Source: Hymenobacter sp. 5317J-9
Lineage (GTDB): Bacteria > Bacteroidota > Bacteroidia > Cytophagales > Hymenobacteraceae
Length of the DNA: 64,000 nucleotides
Assembly (NCBI RefSeq): GCF_022921075.1
Contig: NZ_CP095050.1
Span: 868,001-932,000 of the forward strand
Reading direction: 5' to 3'
Below the pieces are notes generated by a model. It was not told where the DNA came from. It did not search any database and worked only from the letters and a program-made list of their open reading frames with translations. Both the position numbers and the translations under genes were made by a program. Below are positions 8,631 to 19,332 of the stretch, in pieces. Numbering within the stretch: position 1 is the stretch's first letter; the number at the start of each line of letters is the position of its first letter.

Positions 8631-10691
8631 CTACTTAGCCGTCACCTTGAACTCGGTGCGGCGGTTGAGCTGGCGGCCGGCTTTGGTGGTATTGGGGGCC
8701 ACGGGCTGGGTTTCGCCGTAGCCGGCGGCCGAGAGGCGGGCGGCGGCAATGCCGTGCTGCGTGAGGTAAGCCACCACGGCCTGGGCGCGGCGCTGGCTCA
8801 GGTCCTGGTTTTTGGCGGCCTCGCCCACGTCGTCGGTGTGGCCGGCCATTTCCAGCTTCAGGGCCGGCGTTTCGGTGAGGAGCTTTTGCAGGCGCTCCAG
8901 CTCGGCGGTGCTTTCGGGGCGCAGGCTGGCTTTGCCGGTGTCGAAGAAAATATTGCGCAGCACGATGGTGGTGCCCACTTCCAGCTTCTTCAGCGGAACG
9001 TCCTTCACCACTTCGGCAAAGGCCGCGCCGGCCGGCAGGTCGAAGTTTTCGGAGTGGAAGAGGTAGCCGTCCTGCCGCACCACAATGCCGTAGTTGGTGC
9101 CCGAGGGCAAGCTCACGAGGTAGCGGCCCGAGGTGGCGTTGCTGCGGAAAGTGGCAATGGTCTGGCCGCTGGTGTTGTCGATGAGGTCGATGGCGGCGTC
9201 GAGCGGCTGCTTGGTGGCGTCGTCGGTCACGGTGCCTTTCAGGATGGTGACCTGAGCGGTGGCCACGGCCACGGCGGGCGCCAGCACGGTTTGCTTCACG
9301 GGGTTCAGGCGCGAGGCCAGCAGCTGGTCTTCCTCGCTGAGCACGGGCGGCTTTTCGGGGCCGAGGAAAGTGATGCGGTAGATGTCTTTGGCACCCAGGC
9401 CGCCGGGCCGGTCGCTGCTGTAGTAGCCGTGCCGCCCCGAAGCCGAGGTCACAAAAAACACGTCGTCGTCGGGCGTGTTGATGGGCCAGCCCAGGTTTTC
9501 GGGCTCGCCCCACTTCCCGTTCTCCAACACCGATTTGAAGATATCGTAGCCGCCCATGGAGTTGTGGCCTTCGGAAGAAAAGTACAGCGTCTTGCCATCG
9601 GGGGCCATGAAAACGCCCTCTTCGCCGTAGGAGGTGTTGATGGCCGAGCCCAGATTGACGGGCTGGGTGCGGCCTTCCATGTCCACTTTGTAAATGTCGG
9701 AGCCACCCAGGCTGCCTTCCTGCCGGTCGCTCACGAAATACAGCCAGCGCCCATCGGGCGAGTAGCTGGCCGACGACTCGTGGTATTTGGTGTTGATGCG
9801 CGAGCCCAGCTGCTTGGGCTTGGTCCAGGCGCTGCCCGTGAGGTTGGCTTCGAGCAGGTCGCCGCCGTTGGTGCCCACGTACACGAGCATGCGCTGGCCG
9901 TCGGGCGCCAGGCCCACGGTGGCGTTGTGGTCGTCGGTGTTCACGGGCGTACCCAGATTGGTGGCGCGGCTCCACTTTTTGCCCTGCCAGGAAGCCTGGT
10001 AAATGTCCTCGAAAAAGCCGTTGCCCTCCGGGTCCTTCTTGCCGCCGGTCGAACCGGCCCGGCGCGAGGTGATGAGGATGGTCGACTCATCGGCCGATAC
10101 CACCGGGCCGTAGTCGGAGTCGGCCGAATTCAGCTCCGGCCCGGCGTTGTCGATGAACACGCGGGTGGGGTGCGCGGCCAGCTGCTGGCCGTTCCGGCAC
10201 TGCTGCATGTAGCGCTGCAGGTCGTTGGCCGAGATACTTTCGGCGTCGCCGTTGCGGGTGTTGCCGCCCACGGGCTGGGCCTGCTGGTACTCGGCCAGGG
10301 CTTCGCGCCACTTGCCGCTGAGGTGCAGGGCGCGGGCCAGCAGGTAGTGCGTGCGGGCATCGGCAGTAGCGTCGAGCTTGGCCGCTTTTTGCAGGTAGGG
10401 CAGGGCGGCGGTTTTGGTGGACGAGTGCAGGTAGCAGTCGCCGATTTTCACGTTCAGGGCCGCGTTGTTGGGGTTGAACTGCTGCGCTTCCAGGAAGTGC
10501 GGCAGCGCGGCGGCGTAGCGCGGCGGGTCGGCGCGGTACTCGGTGTCGCCGTCTTTCAGCTCGCGGTTGGCTTCGCGCAGGCCGTCTTTGTTATCACCAA
10601 AGTTGTCTTTGGTGAAGGCGATGCTTTGCGCGGCCGCGGGTAGGGCGGCGGTTACGAGGAGCAGAAGAAGCAGACGGATGGAGAAGAACAT
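8631..10691 (-). CDS. OmpA-family protein with TPR, PD40 propeller and carboxypeptidase-regulatory-like domain
   Basis: A 686-residue exported envelope protein. The order is signal peptide (MFFSIRLLLLLLVTAALPAA), TPR region (~30-140), PD40/WD40-like propeller (~175-425, repeats such as YSPDGRWLYFVSDR and APDGKTLYFSSEG), a carboxypeptidase-regulatory-like fold (~455-545) and a C-terminal OmpA peptidoglycan-binding domain (~560-686, with EMAGHTDDVG and LSQRRAQAVVAYL). This is the domain order described for the type IX secretion component PorE, but Bacteroidota carry several paralogues of this layout and here the signal peptide has no lipobox Cys. It probably tethers an outer-membrane complex to the wall. 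The start was set at the ATG before the signal peptide; the upstream Met lies inside an inverted repeat. Confidence 0.85.
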   Translation of the reverse strand: MFFSIRLLLLLLVTAALPAAAQSIAFTKDNFGDNKDGLREANRELKDGDTEYRADPPRYAAALPHFLEAQQFNPNNAALNVKIGDCYLHSSTKTAALPYLQKAAKLDATADARTHYLLARALHLSGKWREALAEYQQAQPVGGNTRNGDAESISANDLQRYMQQCRNGQQLAAHPTRVFIDNAGPELNSADSDYGPVVSADESTILITSRRAGSTGGKKDPEGNGFFEDIYQASWQGKKWSRATNLGTPVNTDDHNATVGLAPDGQRMLVYVGTNGGDLLEANLTGSAWTKPKQLGSRINTKYHESSASYSPDGRWLYFVSDRQEGSLGGSDIYKVDMEGRTQPVNLGSAINTSYGEEGVFMAPDGKTLYFSSEGHNSMGGYDIFKSVLENGKWGEPENLGWPINTPDDDVFFVTSASGRHGYYSSDRPGGLGAKDIYRITFLGPEKPPVLSEEDQLLASRLNPVKQTVLAPAVAVATAQVTILKGTVTDDATKQPLDAAIDLIDNTSGQTIATFRSNATSGRYLVSLPSGTNYGIVVRQDGYLFHSENFDLPAGAAFAEVVKDVPLKKLEVGTTIVLRNIFFDTGKASLRPESTAELERLQKLLTETPALKLEMAGHTDDVGEAAKNQDLSQRRAQAVVAYLTQHGIAAARLSAAGYGETQPVAPNTTKAGRQLNRRTEFKVTAK

Positions 10692-10711
10692 TATATCAAG
10701 CTTAACATGGT

Positions 10712-10797
10712 CGTCATGCAGAGCGCAGCGAAGCATCTCGCATGCTTTAACTAATTACTTGCTGCACGCGAGATGCTTCGCTGCGCTCTGCATGACG
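10712..10797. repeat. intergenic inverted repeat, GTCATGCNGAGCGCAGC family
   Basis: Two perfectly complementary 30-base arms (10712-10741 and 10768-10797) flank a 26-base loop. The arms begin cgtcatgcagagcgcagcga. Related arms occur at 13574, 19221, 31636, 35071 and 56337. It lies between the TPR gene and the OmpA gene and could end or attenuate transcription. Confidence 0.85.
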
Positions 10798-10804
10798 TTC
10801 TGAT

Positions 10805-11878
10805 TTACTCCGTAGCCTCGCCTGCGCAGCCAGCGGCGGCGGCGTAGTCGTTGCCCGCTTTCAGGCCCAATTCGGCGGCTTTGCGCCAGTCCTGGCAGGC
10901 TTCGTCGGCCTGGCGGAGCATTTCGCGGGCGTGGCCGCGGTTGAGGTAGGCCTCGGCATAGTCAGGCTTGAGCTTGATGGCTTGGCTGGCGTCGGAAGCA
11001 GCGTCGGTGTATTTCTCCTGCTTGAGCAGGGCGGCGGCGCGGTTGTTCCAAGCGTAGGCGTACTTCGGGTCGAGCTGCAGGGCCTGGTTAAAATCGGCGA
11101 TGGCGCCGGCGTAGTCTTTGTTTTCGAAGCGCGCGCTGCCGCGGTTGTTGTAGGCCAGCGCGTTGTCGGTTTTCCTGGACAGGTAGGCGTCGTAGTCTTT
11201 CAGGGCCTGGGGCAGCTGGCCGGTGCGGCGTTCGGTGGCAGCGCGGTTGAGCAGGGCCGGCAGCAGGTCAGGCTGCAGGGCCAGGGCCTGGGTGTAGTCC
11301 TGCGCGGCGGCCGCGAAGTTGCCGAGCTTTTGCTGGGTGCTGGCGCGGTCGTGGTAGGCGTAAGCCAGCTTGGGGTCGGCCTTGAGGGCGCCGTCGAAAT
11401 CCTCGCGGGCAGCCTGGTAGTCGCCTTTTTCAAAGTGCAGCACACCGCGGTTGTACCAGGCCGGGGCGTAGTCGGGCTTTGCCTTCACGGCTTCGGTGTA
11501 GTCCTGCTCGGCCTCCTGGATGTGGTTTTGGGCCTCCTGGGCCCGGGCCCGGCCGAAGTAGCTGGCGTAGTTGCCAGGCTCCAGCTTCAGGGCCTGGTCG
11601 TAGTCGGCCTGCGCCTGCGGGTAGTCTTTCAGCTCTAGGCGGGTAGCGGCGCGGTTGGTGTACGCGGCCACAAAATCCGGCTTGGCGGCAATGGCCTGGT
11701 CGAAGCTGCGCAACGCGGCCGGGTAGCTCTGGGCCTGAAAACTGGCCAGCCCGGCGTTGTAGGCCTTCTCCGCCAGCTGCGGCCCCGGCAGGGTGCTGGC
11801 CCGCACCGTATCGACCTGCGCCTGCGCGGCAATGGGCGCTGTGAGCAACACGATAAAAAGTAGAGTGTTTTGTATCAT
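10805..11878 (-). CDS. periplasmic TPR-repeat protein
   Basis: A 357-residue exported protein. The signal peptide MIQNTLLFIVLLTAPIAAQA is followed by about nine tetratricopeptide repeats covering residues ~30-340, with the typical pattern 'A..nrg.a...l.dy..A..Dy.qAl.l.p' (e.g. AYNNRGSARFENKDYAGAIA and AYAWNNRAAALLKQEKYTDA). TPR proteins of this kind act as scaffolds for envelope complexes. It is on the same strand as the OmpA/PD40 gene, separated by a palindrome, so joint expression is possible but may be damped. I set the start at the ATG next to the signal peptide; upstream in-frame Met residues would add a non-signal leader. No enzymatic motif is present. Confidence 0.82.
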   Translation of the reverse strand: MIQNTLLFIVLLTAPIAAQAQVDTVRASTLPGPQLAEKAYNAGLASFQAQSYPAALRSFDQAIAAKPDFVAAYTNRAATRLELKDYPQAQADYDQALKLEPGNYASYFGRARAQEAQNHIQEAEQDYTEAVKAKPDYAPAWYNRGVLHFEKGDYQAAREDFDGALKADPKLAYAYHDRASTQQKLGNFAAAAQDYTQALALQPDLLPALLNRAATERRTGQLPQALKDYDAYLSRKTDNALAYNNRGSARFENKDYAGAIADFNQALQLDPKYAYAWNNRAAALLKQEKYTDAASDASQAIKLKPDYAEAYLNRGHAREMLRQADEACQDWRKAAELGLKAGNDYAAAAGCAGEATE

Positions 11879-11963
11879 AGCTGGATAATGCATCGATTCA
11901 AGCGCGTAGTAAGCGAATGTATTGGATTTTTTATTCCCAGTCAATAGCCCGGCGCATAAAGAA

Positions 11964-11998
11964 GCCCGTCGTGCAGGACACAAGCCTGCGCGACGGGC
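11964..11998 (-). terminator. intrinsic terminator of the acetamidase gene
   Basis: On the minus strand gcccgtcgcgcagg pairs with cctgcacgacgggc (14 bp with one G-U pair), followed by TTCTTTAT. It lies 24 bases after the acetamidase stop. Confidence 0.75.
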
Positions 11999-12021
11999 AC
12001 CGTTCCATTTGCCCGGTTACT

Positions 12022-13077
12022 TTACCTTTTTCCGGCTTTCACCTTCCCAAAAATGCTCTTCGGCAGCATCATGTGCGCCCCGCGAGTGCCGTCCACTACC
12101 TGCGTGGTGTTCAGGTCGCCGGCCACGCTGCAGAGCATGTAGGCGTCGTCGCGCGTCAGGTGTTTCTCGGCCACCAGGAAGGCTATCATTTCGCGCACAG
12201 CATCCTTGGCTGCCAAGGTCAAATCTTCGTTCAACCCCATGCTGATGTAGGCAGTGGGCGTTTCGGCGCGGGGCAGGGTCAAGTGCAGGTCCTTGCGCAC
12301 AATGAACTGCAGCGTGCCGGTGAGTGAAGTCTCCAGCGCCGTAATGTCCACCTCGCCGTTGCCCTGGCCGGCGTGGCCGTCGCCCACAAAAAACAGCGCC
12401 CCCGCCGCGTGCACCGGCAAATACAGCGTGGTACCAGCCACCAACTCTTTGTTGTCGAGGTTGCCGCCGTGAATGCCGGGCGGCGCACTGTTCACGCGGC
12501 CCGATGCGGCCGGAGGCGCCACGCCCATGCTTCCGAAAAACGGCCGCAGCGGCACATCGATGCCCGGCAGGAAGTGCGCCACCATCTTCTTCTCATCGAG
12601 CGGAATGATGCGCATTTTAGCGTAGCCGAAGTCTTCGGGAATGAAGCCGCTTTTGGCCCCAAAAGCATTGTAGGCGTAGGGAATGGCCAGCTTGATGGCC
12701 TGAATGCGCACCTCCAGCACGTCGCCGGGCTCGGCGCCCTCCACGAAAATGGGGCCCGTGAGGATGTGCCCGCCGGGCCCTTTGTTGGTCACGTGCTCCA
12801 CAATGTCGCGCAGGTTGGGTTCGACTTGCGCGGGCGGCAGGCCGGCCCCTTCCAGCCGGCTGGGCGTGGAGGTGATGAGCGTGTGCACTTCCACGGTTTC
12901 GCCGGATTTGATGCGCAGCACAGGCGGCGCGGCGGCATCGTAGTAGCCCCAGGCGGCGGTGGCGGGCGTGATGGGCAGTTGGTGCGTGGCTTTTTGGGCG
13001 TGTGCGGCACCTGCCAGGCCAAGGCATAGCGCCAGCACTATGCGGCTCCGATGGGCGAACGATGGGCGGAATTTCAT
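12022..13077 (-). CDS. exported acetamidase/formamidase family protein
   Basis: A 351-residue protein with signal peptide (MKFRPSFAHRSRIVLALCLG..., cleavage after AHA). The mature part matches the acetamidase/formamidase family: ESGETVEVHT-like segment (RIKSGETVEVHTLITST), HILTGPIFVEGAEPGDVLEV, a long PLRPFFGSMGVAPP region, PPGIHGGNLDNKEL and a metal-site-like ALFFVGDGHAGQGNGEVD. Family members hydrolyse short amides to acid and ammonia, usually with zinc. Export to the periplasm is common in this branch. It is divergent from the thiamine group with the riboswitch leader between, so it is probably an independent unit; a link to thiamine salvage is not supported. The start was placed at the Met before the signal peptide. 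Confidence 0.88.
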   Translation of the reverse strand: MKFRPSFAHRSRIVLALCLGLAGAAHAQKATHQLPITPATAAWGYYDAAAPPVLRIKSGETVEVHTLITSTPSRLEGAGLPPAQVEPNLRDIVEHVTNKGPGGHILTGPIFVEGAEPGDVLEVRIQAIKLAIPYAYNAFGAKSGFIPEDFGYAKMRIIPLDEKKMVAHFLPGIDVPLRPFFGSMGVAPPAASGRVNSAPPGIHGGNLDNKELVAGTTLYLPVHAAGALFFVGDGHAGQGNGEVDITALETSLTGTLQFIVRKDLHLTLPRAETPTAYISMGLNEDLTLAAKDAVREMIAFLVAEKHLTRDDAYMLCSVAGDLNTTQVVDGTRGAHMMLPKSIFGKVKAGKR

Positions 13078-13160
13078 AGCGGCAAGTACGCACCTGCGAA
13101 GGGATGGGCCCATGAAGCGCCGCAGCAGAAATTTTATGTCGATTATATAATTCCGTCGCG

Positions 13161-13168
13161 TAGATTTG
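13161..13168 (+). promoter_or_regulatory. -7 box of the thiamine operon promoter
   Basis: TAGATTTG fits the Bacteroidota TAnnTTTG -7 consensus and lies 12 bases before the riboswitch core, as expected for the start of a riboswitch leader. A clear -33 TTG is not seen. Confidence 0.6.
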
Positions 13169-13179
13169 GCTTATAAACT

Positions 13180-13260
13180 TTAGGGGTGCTGCGCTTCGGC
13201 GCGGCTGAGATGATACCCTTGGAACCTGATTCCGGCTAATACCGGCGAAGGGAAAAGTAC
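13180..13260 (+). ncRNA. TPP riboswitch (THI element)
   Basis: The conserved thi-box pieces occur in order: aggggtgc, ggctgagatgatacccttgg, aacctgattccgg, taataccggcgaaggga. This RNA binds thiamine pyrophosphate and represses downstream thi genes when the vitamin is abundant. It stands 90 bases before thiS and downstream of a TAnnTTTG box. No clear Rho-independent terminator is visible before thiS, which points to control of translation initiation or Rho-dependent arrest. Confidence 0.96.
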
Positions 13261-13350
13261 TGGTCCGCTCGCGGCTGCTCTGTGGGCAGGCCGTTGCCGG
13301 CGCCCGCTATTGTTTATGGATTTGCCTCACCACCAACTTTTCCAGTTGCC

Positions 13351-13554
13351 ATGGTCTGCTACGTAAACAATTCGCCCCAGGAAACCGCCGAAGCCCAGAC
13401 GCTTACCCAACTTCTCGCCGGCCTGGCATTGGCCGAACAGCGCGGCCTGGCCGTGGCCGTGAACGACGAAGTGGTGCCCCGCGCCGCGTGGGCTGCACAC
13501 GCCCTGCGCGAGCATGACCGGGTCACGATTATACGGGCTACGCAGGGCGGGTAG
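13351..13554 (+). CDS. thiS: sulfur carrier protein ThiS
   Basis: A 67-residue ubiquitin-like protein ending in the obligatory Gly-Gly (RATQGG). The start MVCYVNNSPQ and the region AVAVNDEVVPRAAWAAHALR-x-HDRV match the ThiS fold. The terminal Gly is adenylated by ThiF and converted to thiocarboxylate, which donates sulfur to ThiG for thiazole formation. It is the first gene after the TPP riboswitch. I chose ATG 13351 over an earlier in-frame start at 13282 because this gives the normal family length and the extra 23 residues are leader-like. Confidence 0.93.
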   Translation: MVCYVNNSPQETAEAQTLTQLLAGLALAEQRGLAVAVNDEVVPRAAWAAHALREHDRVTIIRATQGG

Positions 13555-13573
13555 GGCCCATCTGTTTTGGGGC

Positions 13574-13672
13574 TGTCATCCTGAGCGCAGCGAAGGACCT
13601 TCTCACTGCTGCGCCGTTGGCGAGCTTCAAAAACTCTGACGTGATAAGGTCCTTCGCTCCGCTCGGGATGAT
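13574..13672. repeat. intergenic inverted repeat, GTCATCCTGAGCGCAGC family
   Basis: Left arm from 13574 (gtcatcctgagcgcagcgaa...) pairs imperfectly with the right arm ending 13672 (...ttcgctccgctcgggatgat), with a loop of about 45 bases. It sits between thiS and thiC. Confidence 0.8.
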
Positions 13673-13722
13673 AGACTATTAGGTCCCAATCGACAACCAT
13701 TTCACCGCTACATTCTCAATAG

Positions 13723-15707
<1,985 letters not shown>

Positions 15708-15720
15708 ACCGGTCTAACTC

Positions 15721-16473
15721 ATGTCCAATAAACGCCCCCTTGCCCTCAGCATTGCCGGTTTCGACCCCAGCGCCGGGGCTGGCCTGCTGGCCGATGTGAA
15801 AACCCTGGAAATGAACGGCGTGTACGGCCTGGGCGTCTGCACGGCCCTCACGCTGCAAAACGACGTGTCGTTTGAGCGGGTGAGCTGGGTGCCGGCCGCC
15901 GAAATCCGGGAGCAGATTCGCATACTGTTTGCGCGTTTCAAGGTCGATTTCCTAAAAATTGGCCTGGTCGAAAGCCTGCCGCAGCTGCTGGAGCTGGTGG
16001 GCTGGCTGAAGGGACAAAACCCGAAGCTGAAAATCGTGTGGGACCCGGTGCTGAAGGCTTCGGCCGGCTACGAGTTTCACCGCAAAACCGACCGCAACCT
16101 GCTACAGGCCCTGTGCGCCGAAATGGCCCTTGTGACGCCCAACAAGCCCGAAATGCTGCGCATGTGGCCCGGCGAAGAAGCGGCCGACATCGCGGCGCAG
16201 GTGGTGAGCTCTTTCTGCCCGGTGCTGCTGAAAGGCGGGCACGACGAAGGCGCCCAGGCCACCGACGTGCTGTTCGACAGCGGCAAGTGGCACTCCTTCA
16301 CCTCGCCGCGACTGCCACACGGCGAGAAGCATGGCAGCGGCTGCGTGCTCTCGGCCGCGGTGCTGGCCAACCTGGCCAAAGGCAAAAACCTGGTGGAAGC
16401 CTGCCGCGCGGCCAAGGATTATACCACCGCCTTTCTGGCCAGCAACGACACGCTGCTGGGGTATCATTCTTAA
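15721..16473 (+). CDS. thiD: HMP/HMP-phosphate kinase ThiD
   Basis: A 250-residue ribokinase-fold enzyme that phosphorylates hydroxymethylpyrimidine and its monophosphate to HMP-PP. Diagnostic pieces are SIAGFDPSAGAGLLADVKT at the N-terminus, the GxG-like LLKGGHDEGAQATDVLFD, and the catalytic anion hole HGSGCVLSAAVLANLAKG with the conserved Gly-Ser-Gly-Cys. The protein is slightly shorter than Escherichia coli ThiD (266) but complete. It lies 120 bases after thiC across a palindrome and before thiE, consistent with a single transcript. Confidence 0.96.
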   Translation: MSNKRPLALSIAGFDPSAGAGLLADVKTLEMNGVYGLGVCTALTLQNDVSFERVSWVPAAEIREQIRILFARFKVDFLKIGLVESLPQLLELVGWLKGQNPKLKIVWDPVLKASAGYEFHRKTDRNLLQALCAEMALVTPNKPEMLRMWPGEEAADIAAQVVSSFCPVLLKGGHDEGAQATDVLFDSGKWHSFTSPRLPHGEKHGSGCVLSAAVLANLAKGKNLVEACRAAKDYTTAFLASNDTLLGYHS

Positions 16474-16474
16474 C

Positions 16475-16560
16475 TGTGAGACTTGAGACGATGAGAAGTT
16501 GGAGTGAGACGATAAGCCAAGATTAAAGGCGTCTGTCTCACATCTCACCATCTCATTTCT
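16475..16560. repeat. imperfect inverted repeat between thiD and thiE
   Basis: atgagaagttggagtgagac (16491-16510) pairs imperfectly with gtctcacatctcaccatctc (16534-16553). The spacer is purine-rich on the left half and pyrimidine-rich on the right. It does not share sequence with the other spacer palindromes. Confidence 0.5.
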
Positions 16561-16576
16561 CCAATCTTTTAACGCC

Positions 16577-17200
16577 ATGCATATCAATGCCCTGCACTAC
16601 ATCACCACCAATCCCGAGGCGGCCGAGCTGGCCTGCCAAGGCGGAGTGCGCTGGGTGCAGCTACGGGTGAAAAACCAGCCCCACGCCGTCTGGAAGCAAT
16701 TGGCGCTCGACACGCAGGCCGTGTGCCGGCGCTACGGTGCCACGCTGCTCATCAACGACAACCCGCGCCTGGCCCAGGAAATCGGCGCCGACGGCGTGCA
16801 CGTGGGCGCCGCTGATATGCCGCCCGAAGAAGCCCGCGCAATGCTGGGCGCCAGCTTTATCATCGGCGGCACGGCCAACACGTTTGCCGACGTGCAGCGG
16901 CTGGCCGCGGCGGGCGTCGACTACGTGGGCTTGGGGCCGTTCCGCTTCACCAGCACCAAGGAAAAGCTGAGCCCGATTCTGGGTTTGTCCGGCTACGCCG
17001 AAATCATGCGGCAGTGCCGGGCGGCGGGCATCACCGTGCCCGTGGTTGGCATCGGCGGCATCACGCTGGGCGATGTGAAAAGCCTGCTGACAACCGGGCT
17101 CAGCGGCGTGGCCGTGTCCGGCGCTATTGACAAGGCGACGGACCCATCTGAAGAAGCAAGCTTGTTTATCAGCGAGTTATCGGCCATAAAAGCCATTTAA
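16577..17200 (+). CDS. thiE: thiamine-phosphate synthase ThiE
   Basis: A 207-residue TIM-barrel enzyme that couples HMP-PP with thiazole phosphate to give thiamine phosphate. Signature segments are [10 protein letters not shown] (pyrimidine binding), [34 protein letters not shown] and [20 protein letters not shown] (phosphate binding). It lies six bases before thiG. A second, more divergent ThiE/TenI-like gene lies at 20430-21035; this copy has the full set of motifs and is the better candidate for the synthase. Confidence 0.95.
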   Translation: MHINALHYITTNPEAAELACQGGVRWVQLRVKNQPHAVWKQLALDTQAVCRRYGATLLINDNPRLAQEIGADGVHVGAADMPPEEARAMLGASFIIGGTANTFADVQRLAAAGVDYVGLGPFRFTSTKEKLSPILGLSGYAEIMRQCRAAGITVPVVGIGGITLGDVKSLLTTGLSGVAVSGAIDKATDPSEEASLFISELSAIKAI

Positions 17201-17205
17201 TTATT

Positions 17206-17985
17206 ATGTTAAATAACAAACTGGTCATTGCAGACCGTACTTTCAGCTCTCGCTTGTTCACTGGGACGGGCAAATTTAGCTCGTCGGTGTTGATGGAGGA
17301 AGCCCTGCTGGCCTCAGGTTCGGAATTGGTGACGGTGGCCCTGAAAAGGGTGGACGTGGCCGATGCCGAGGACGACATTCTGCGGCATCTTTCGCACCCG
17401 CAGTTCAATCTGCTGCCCAATACCTCCGGCGTGCGCACGGCCAGAGAGGCCGTCTTCGCTGCCCAGTTGGCGCGCGAGGCGCTGGAAACCAACTGGCTCA
17501 AGCTCGAAATTCACCCCGACCCCAAGTACCTGCTGCCCGACCCCATCGAAACCCTGAAAGCCGCTGAGGAGCTGGTGAAGCTGGGTTTCGTGGTGCTGCC
17601 CTACATCCACGCCGACCCCGTGCTGTGCAAGCGCCTGGAAGAAGTGGGCGTGGCGGCCGTGATGCCCCTCGGCTCGCCCATCGGCTCGAACAAAGGCCTG
17701 CTGACGCGCGAATTCCTAGAAATCATCATCGGCCAGAGCAAGGTGCCGGTGATGGTAGATGCGGGGATTGGCGCGCCCTCGCACGCAGCGGCAGCCCTGG
17801 AAATGGGCGCCGACGCCGTGCTGGTGAACACGGCCATTGCCACGGCCGGCAACCCGGTAGCCATGGCCACGGCCTTTAAAATGGCCGTGGAAGCCGGGCG
17901 CCTGGCCTACGAGGCGCGGCTAGCGGCCCCGGTGGCGCACGCCGAAGCGGTGGCCAGCTCGCCGCTAACGGCGTTTCTTGATTAG
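17206..17985 (+). CDS. thiG: thiazole synthase ThiG
   Basis: A 259-residue TIM-barrel enzyme that forms the thiazole ring from deoxyxylulose phosphate, dehydroglycine and ThiS thiocarboxylate. The Schiff-base Lys is in [10 protein letters not shown], and family motifs include [38 protein letters not shown] and [12 protein letters not shown]. It starts six bases after thiE, so these two are tightly coupled. The partner ThiH is encoded next, after a palindromic spacer. Confidence 0.97.
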   Translation: MLNNKLVIADRTFSSRLFTGTGKFSSSVLMEEALLASGSELVTVALKRVDVADAEDDILRHLSHPQFNLLPNTSGVRTAREAVFAAQLAREALETNWLKLEIHPDPKYLLPDPIETLKAAEELVKLGFVVLPYIHADPVLCKRLEEVGVAAVMPLGSPIGSNKGLLTREFLEIIIGQSKVPVMVDAGIGAPSHAAAALEMGADAVLVNTAIATAGNPVAMATAFKMAVEAGRLAYEARLAAPVAHAEAVASSPLTAFLD

Positions 17986-18076
17986 CGGTTAACGGTCTGC
18001 GGTAAGTGGTTAGTAATGAGACAGCCGCTTCCTATACTTTCCAATATTAACCGCTTACCACTAACCGTTAACCACT
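17982..18076. repeat. intergenic inverted repeat between thiG and thiH
   Basis: Left arm agcggttaacggtctgcggt... (17982-18012) pairs with right arm ending ...accgttaaccact (18046-18076), with a few mismatches. Both arms contain the internal motif gtggttaacggt / gcggttaacggt. The left arm overlaps the thiG stop. Confidence 0.75.
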
Positions 18077-18082
18077 AGTAAC

Positions 18083-19204
18083 ATGAGCTTCCGCCCCATT
18101 TTTGAAGCCCACCCCTGGGACGACGTGAAGGCCAGCATCTACGCCAAGACGGCGGCCGATGTGGCGCGCGCCCTGGCCGCGCCGCACCGCACGCTGGAAG
18201 ATTTCAAGGCGCTGATTTCGCCTGCTGCCGTGCCCTATCTGGAGCAAATGGCGCAGCTCAGCCACCAACTCACGCGCAAGCGGTTTGGCAACACGGTGCA
18301 ACTCTACGTGCCCATGTACCTGAGCAACGAGTGCCAGAACATCTGCACTTACTGCGGCTTCAGCCTCGATAATAAAATCCGCCGGCGCACCCTAAGCAGC
18401 GTGGAAATGATGCAGGAAGCCGCCGTGCTGAAAGACTGGGGCTATGAGCACGTGCTGCTGGTGACCGGCGAAGCCAACCAGACCGTGGGCGTCGACTACC
18501 TGGAAAAGGCCCTGCGCACGCTGCGGCCGCACTTCGCTCATCTGTCCATGGAAGTGCAGCCTCTGGACCAGGAAGACTACGAGCGCCTGATTCCCGAAGG
18601 CCTGAACACGGTGCTGGTGTACCAGGAAACCTACCACCGCGACGACTACAAAAAGCACCATCCTAAGGGCAAGAAGTCGAACTTCAACTACCGCCTCGAT
18701 ACGCCCGACCGGCTGGGCCGGGCCGGCATCCACAAAATGGGCCTTGGCGTGCTCATTGGGCTGGAGGATTGGCGGACGGACTGCTTCTATACCGCGCTGC
18801 ACCTCGATTATCTGGAAAAAACCTATTGGCAGACCAAGTACAGCCTGTCGTTCCCGCGCCTGCGACCGGCCGAAGGGTTGCTGCAGCCCAAAGTGGAGAT
18901 GAGCGACCGGGAGCTGGTGCAGCTCATCTGCGCCTACCGCTTGCTGAATGAGGAAGTAGAGCTGTCAATTTCGACCCGCGAGAGCCCGGTTTTCCGCGAC
19001 AACGTGGTGAAGCTGGGCATCACCAGCATCAGCGCGGGTTCCAAGACCAACCCGGGCGGCTACACGGTGGCGCCGGAGTCGCTGGAGCAATTTGAGATTT
19101 CGGATGAGCGCAGCCCGGCCGAGATTGCCGCCATGCTGCGCCGCCAGGGCTACGAGCCCGTCTGGAAGGACTGGGACGCCACGCTGGTGGGGCTGGCCCG
19201 GTAG
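18083..19204 (+). CDS. thiH: 2-iminoacetate synthase ThiH
   Basis: A 373-residue radical-SAM tyrosine lyase that makes dehydroglycine (and p-cresol) for ThiG. The [4Fe-4S] motif C-x3-C-x2-C appears as ECQNICTYCGFS around residue 85-95, followed by HVLLVTGEANQTVGVDYL and the BATS-type C-terminal region. Presence of ThiH, and no ThiO, implies the tyrosine-dependent route of thiazole synthesis. It is flanked by palindromic spacers on both sides and precedes thiF. Confidence 0.97.
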   Translation: MSFRPIFEAHPWDDVKASIYAKTAADVARALAAPHRTLEDFKALISPAAVPYLEQMAQLSHQLTRKRFGNTVQLYVPMYLSNECQNICTYCGFSLDNKIRRRTLSSVEMMQEAAVLKDWGYEHVLLVTGEANQTVGVDYLEKALRTLRPHFAHLSMEVQPLDQEDYERLIPEGLNTVLVYQETYHRDDYKKHHPKGKKSNFNYRLDTPDRLGRAGIHKMGLGVLIGLEDWRTDCFYTALHLDYLEKTYWQTKYSLSFPRLRPAEGLLQPKVEMSDRELVQLICAYRLLNEEVELSISTRESPVFRDNVVKLGITSISAGSKTNPGGYTVAPESLEQFEISDERSPAEIAAMLRRQGYEPVWKDWDATLVGLAR

Positions 19205-19220
19205 GTAATTATAAGCCCAT

Positions 19221-19315
19221 CATGCTGAGCGCAGTCGAAGCATCTCTACTGCGGGAGTAATCCTTTCAATTGGATTAGCTGTTGCGGTAGAGATGCTTCG
19301 GCTGCGCTCAGCATG
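19221..19315. repeat. intergenic inverted repeat, CATGCTGAGCGCAG family
   Basis: Left arm 19221-19249 (catgctgagcgcagtcgaag...) pairs with right arm 19287-19315 (...cggctgcgctcagcatg), loop of 37 bases. It fills the thiH-thiF spacer. Confidence 0.85.
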
Positions 19316-19332
19316 ACGGCCTGACTTTGCTA

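Noticed and set aside
8553..10643. 696-codon open frame on the + strand opposite the OmpA/PD40 gene
   Set aside because: Antisense to a gene with four recognisable domains; no motif or signal in the translation.
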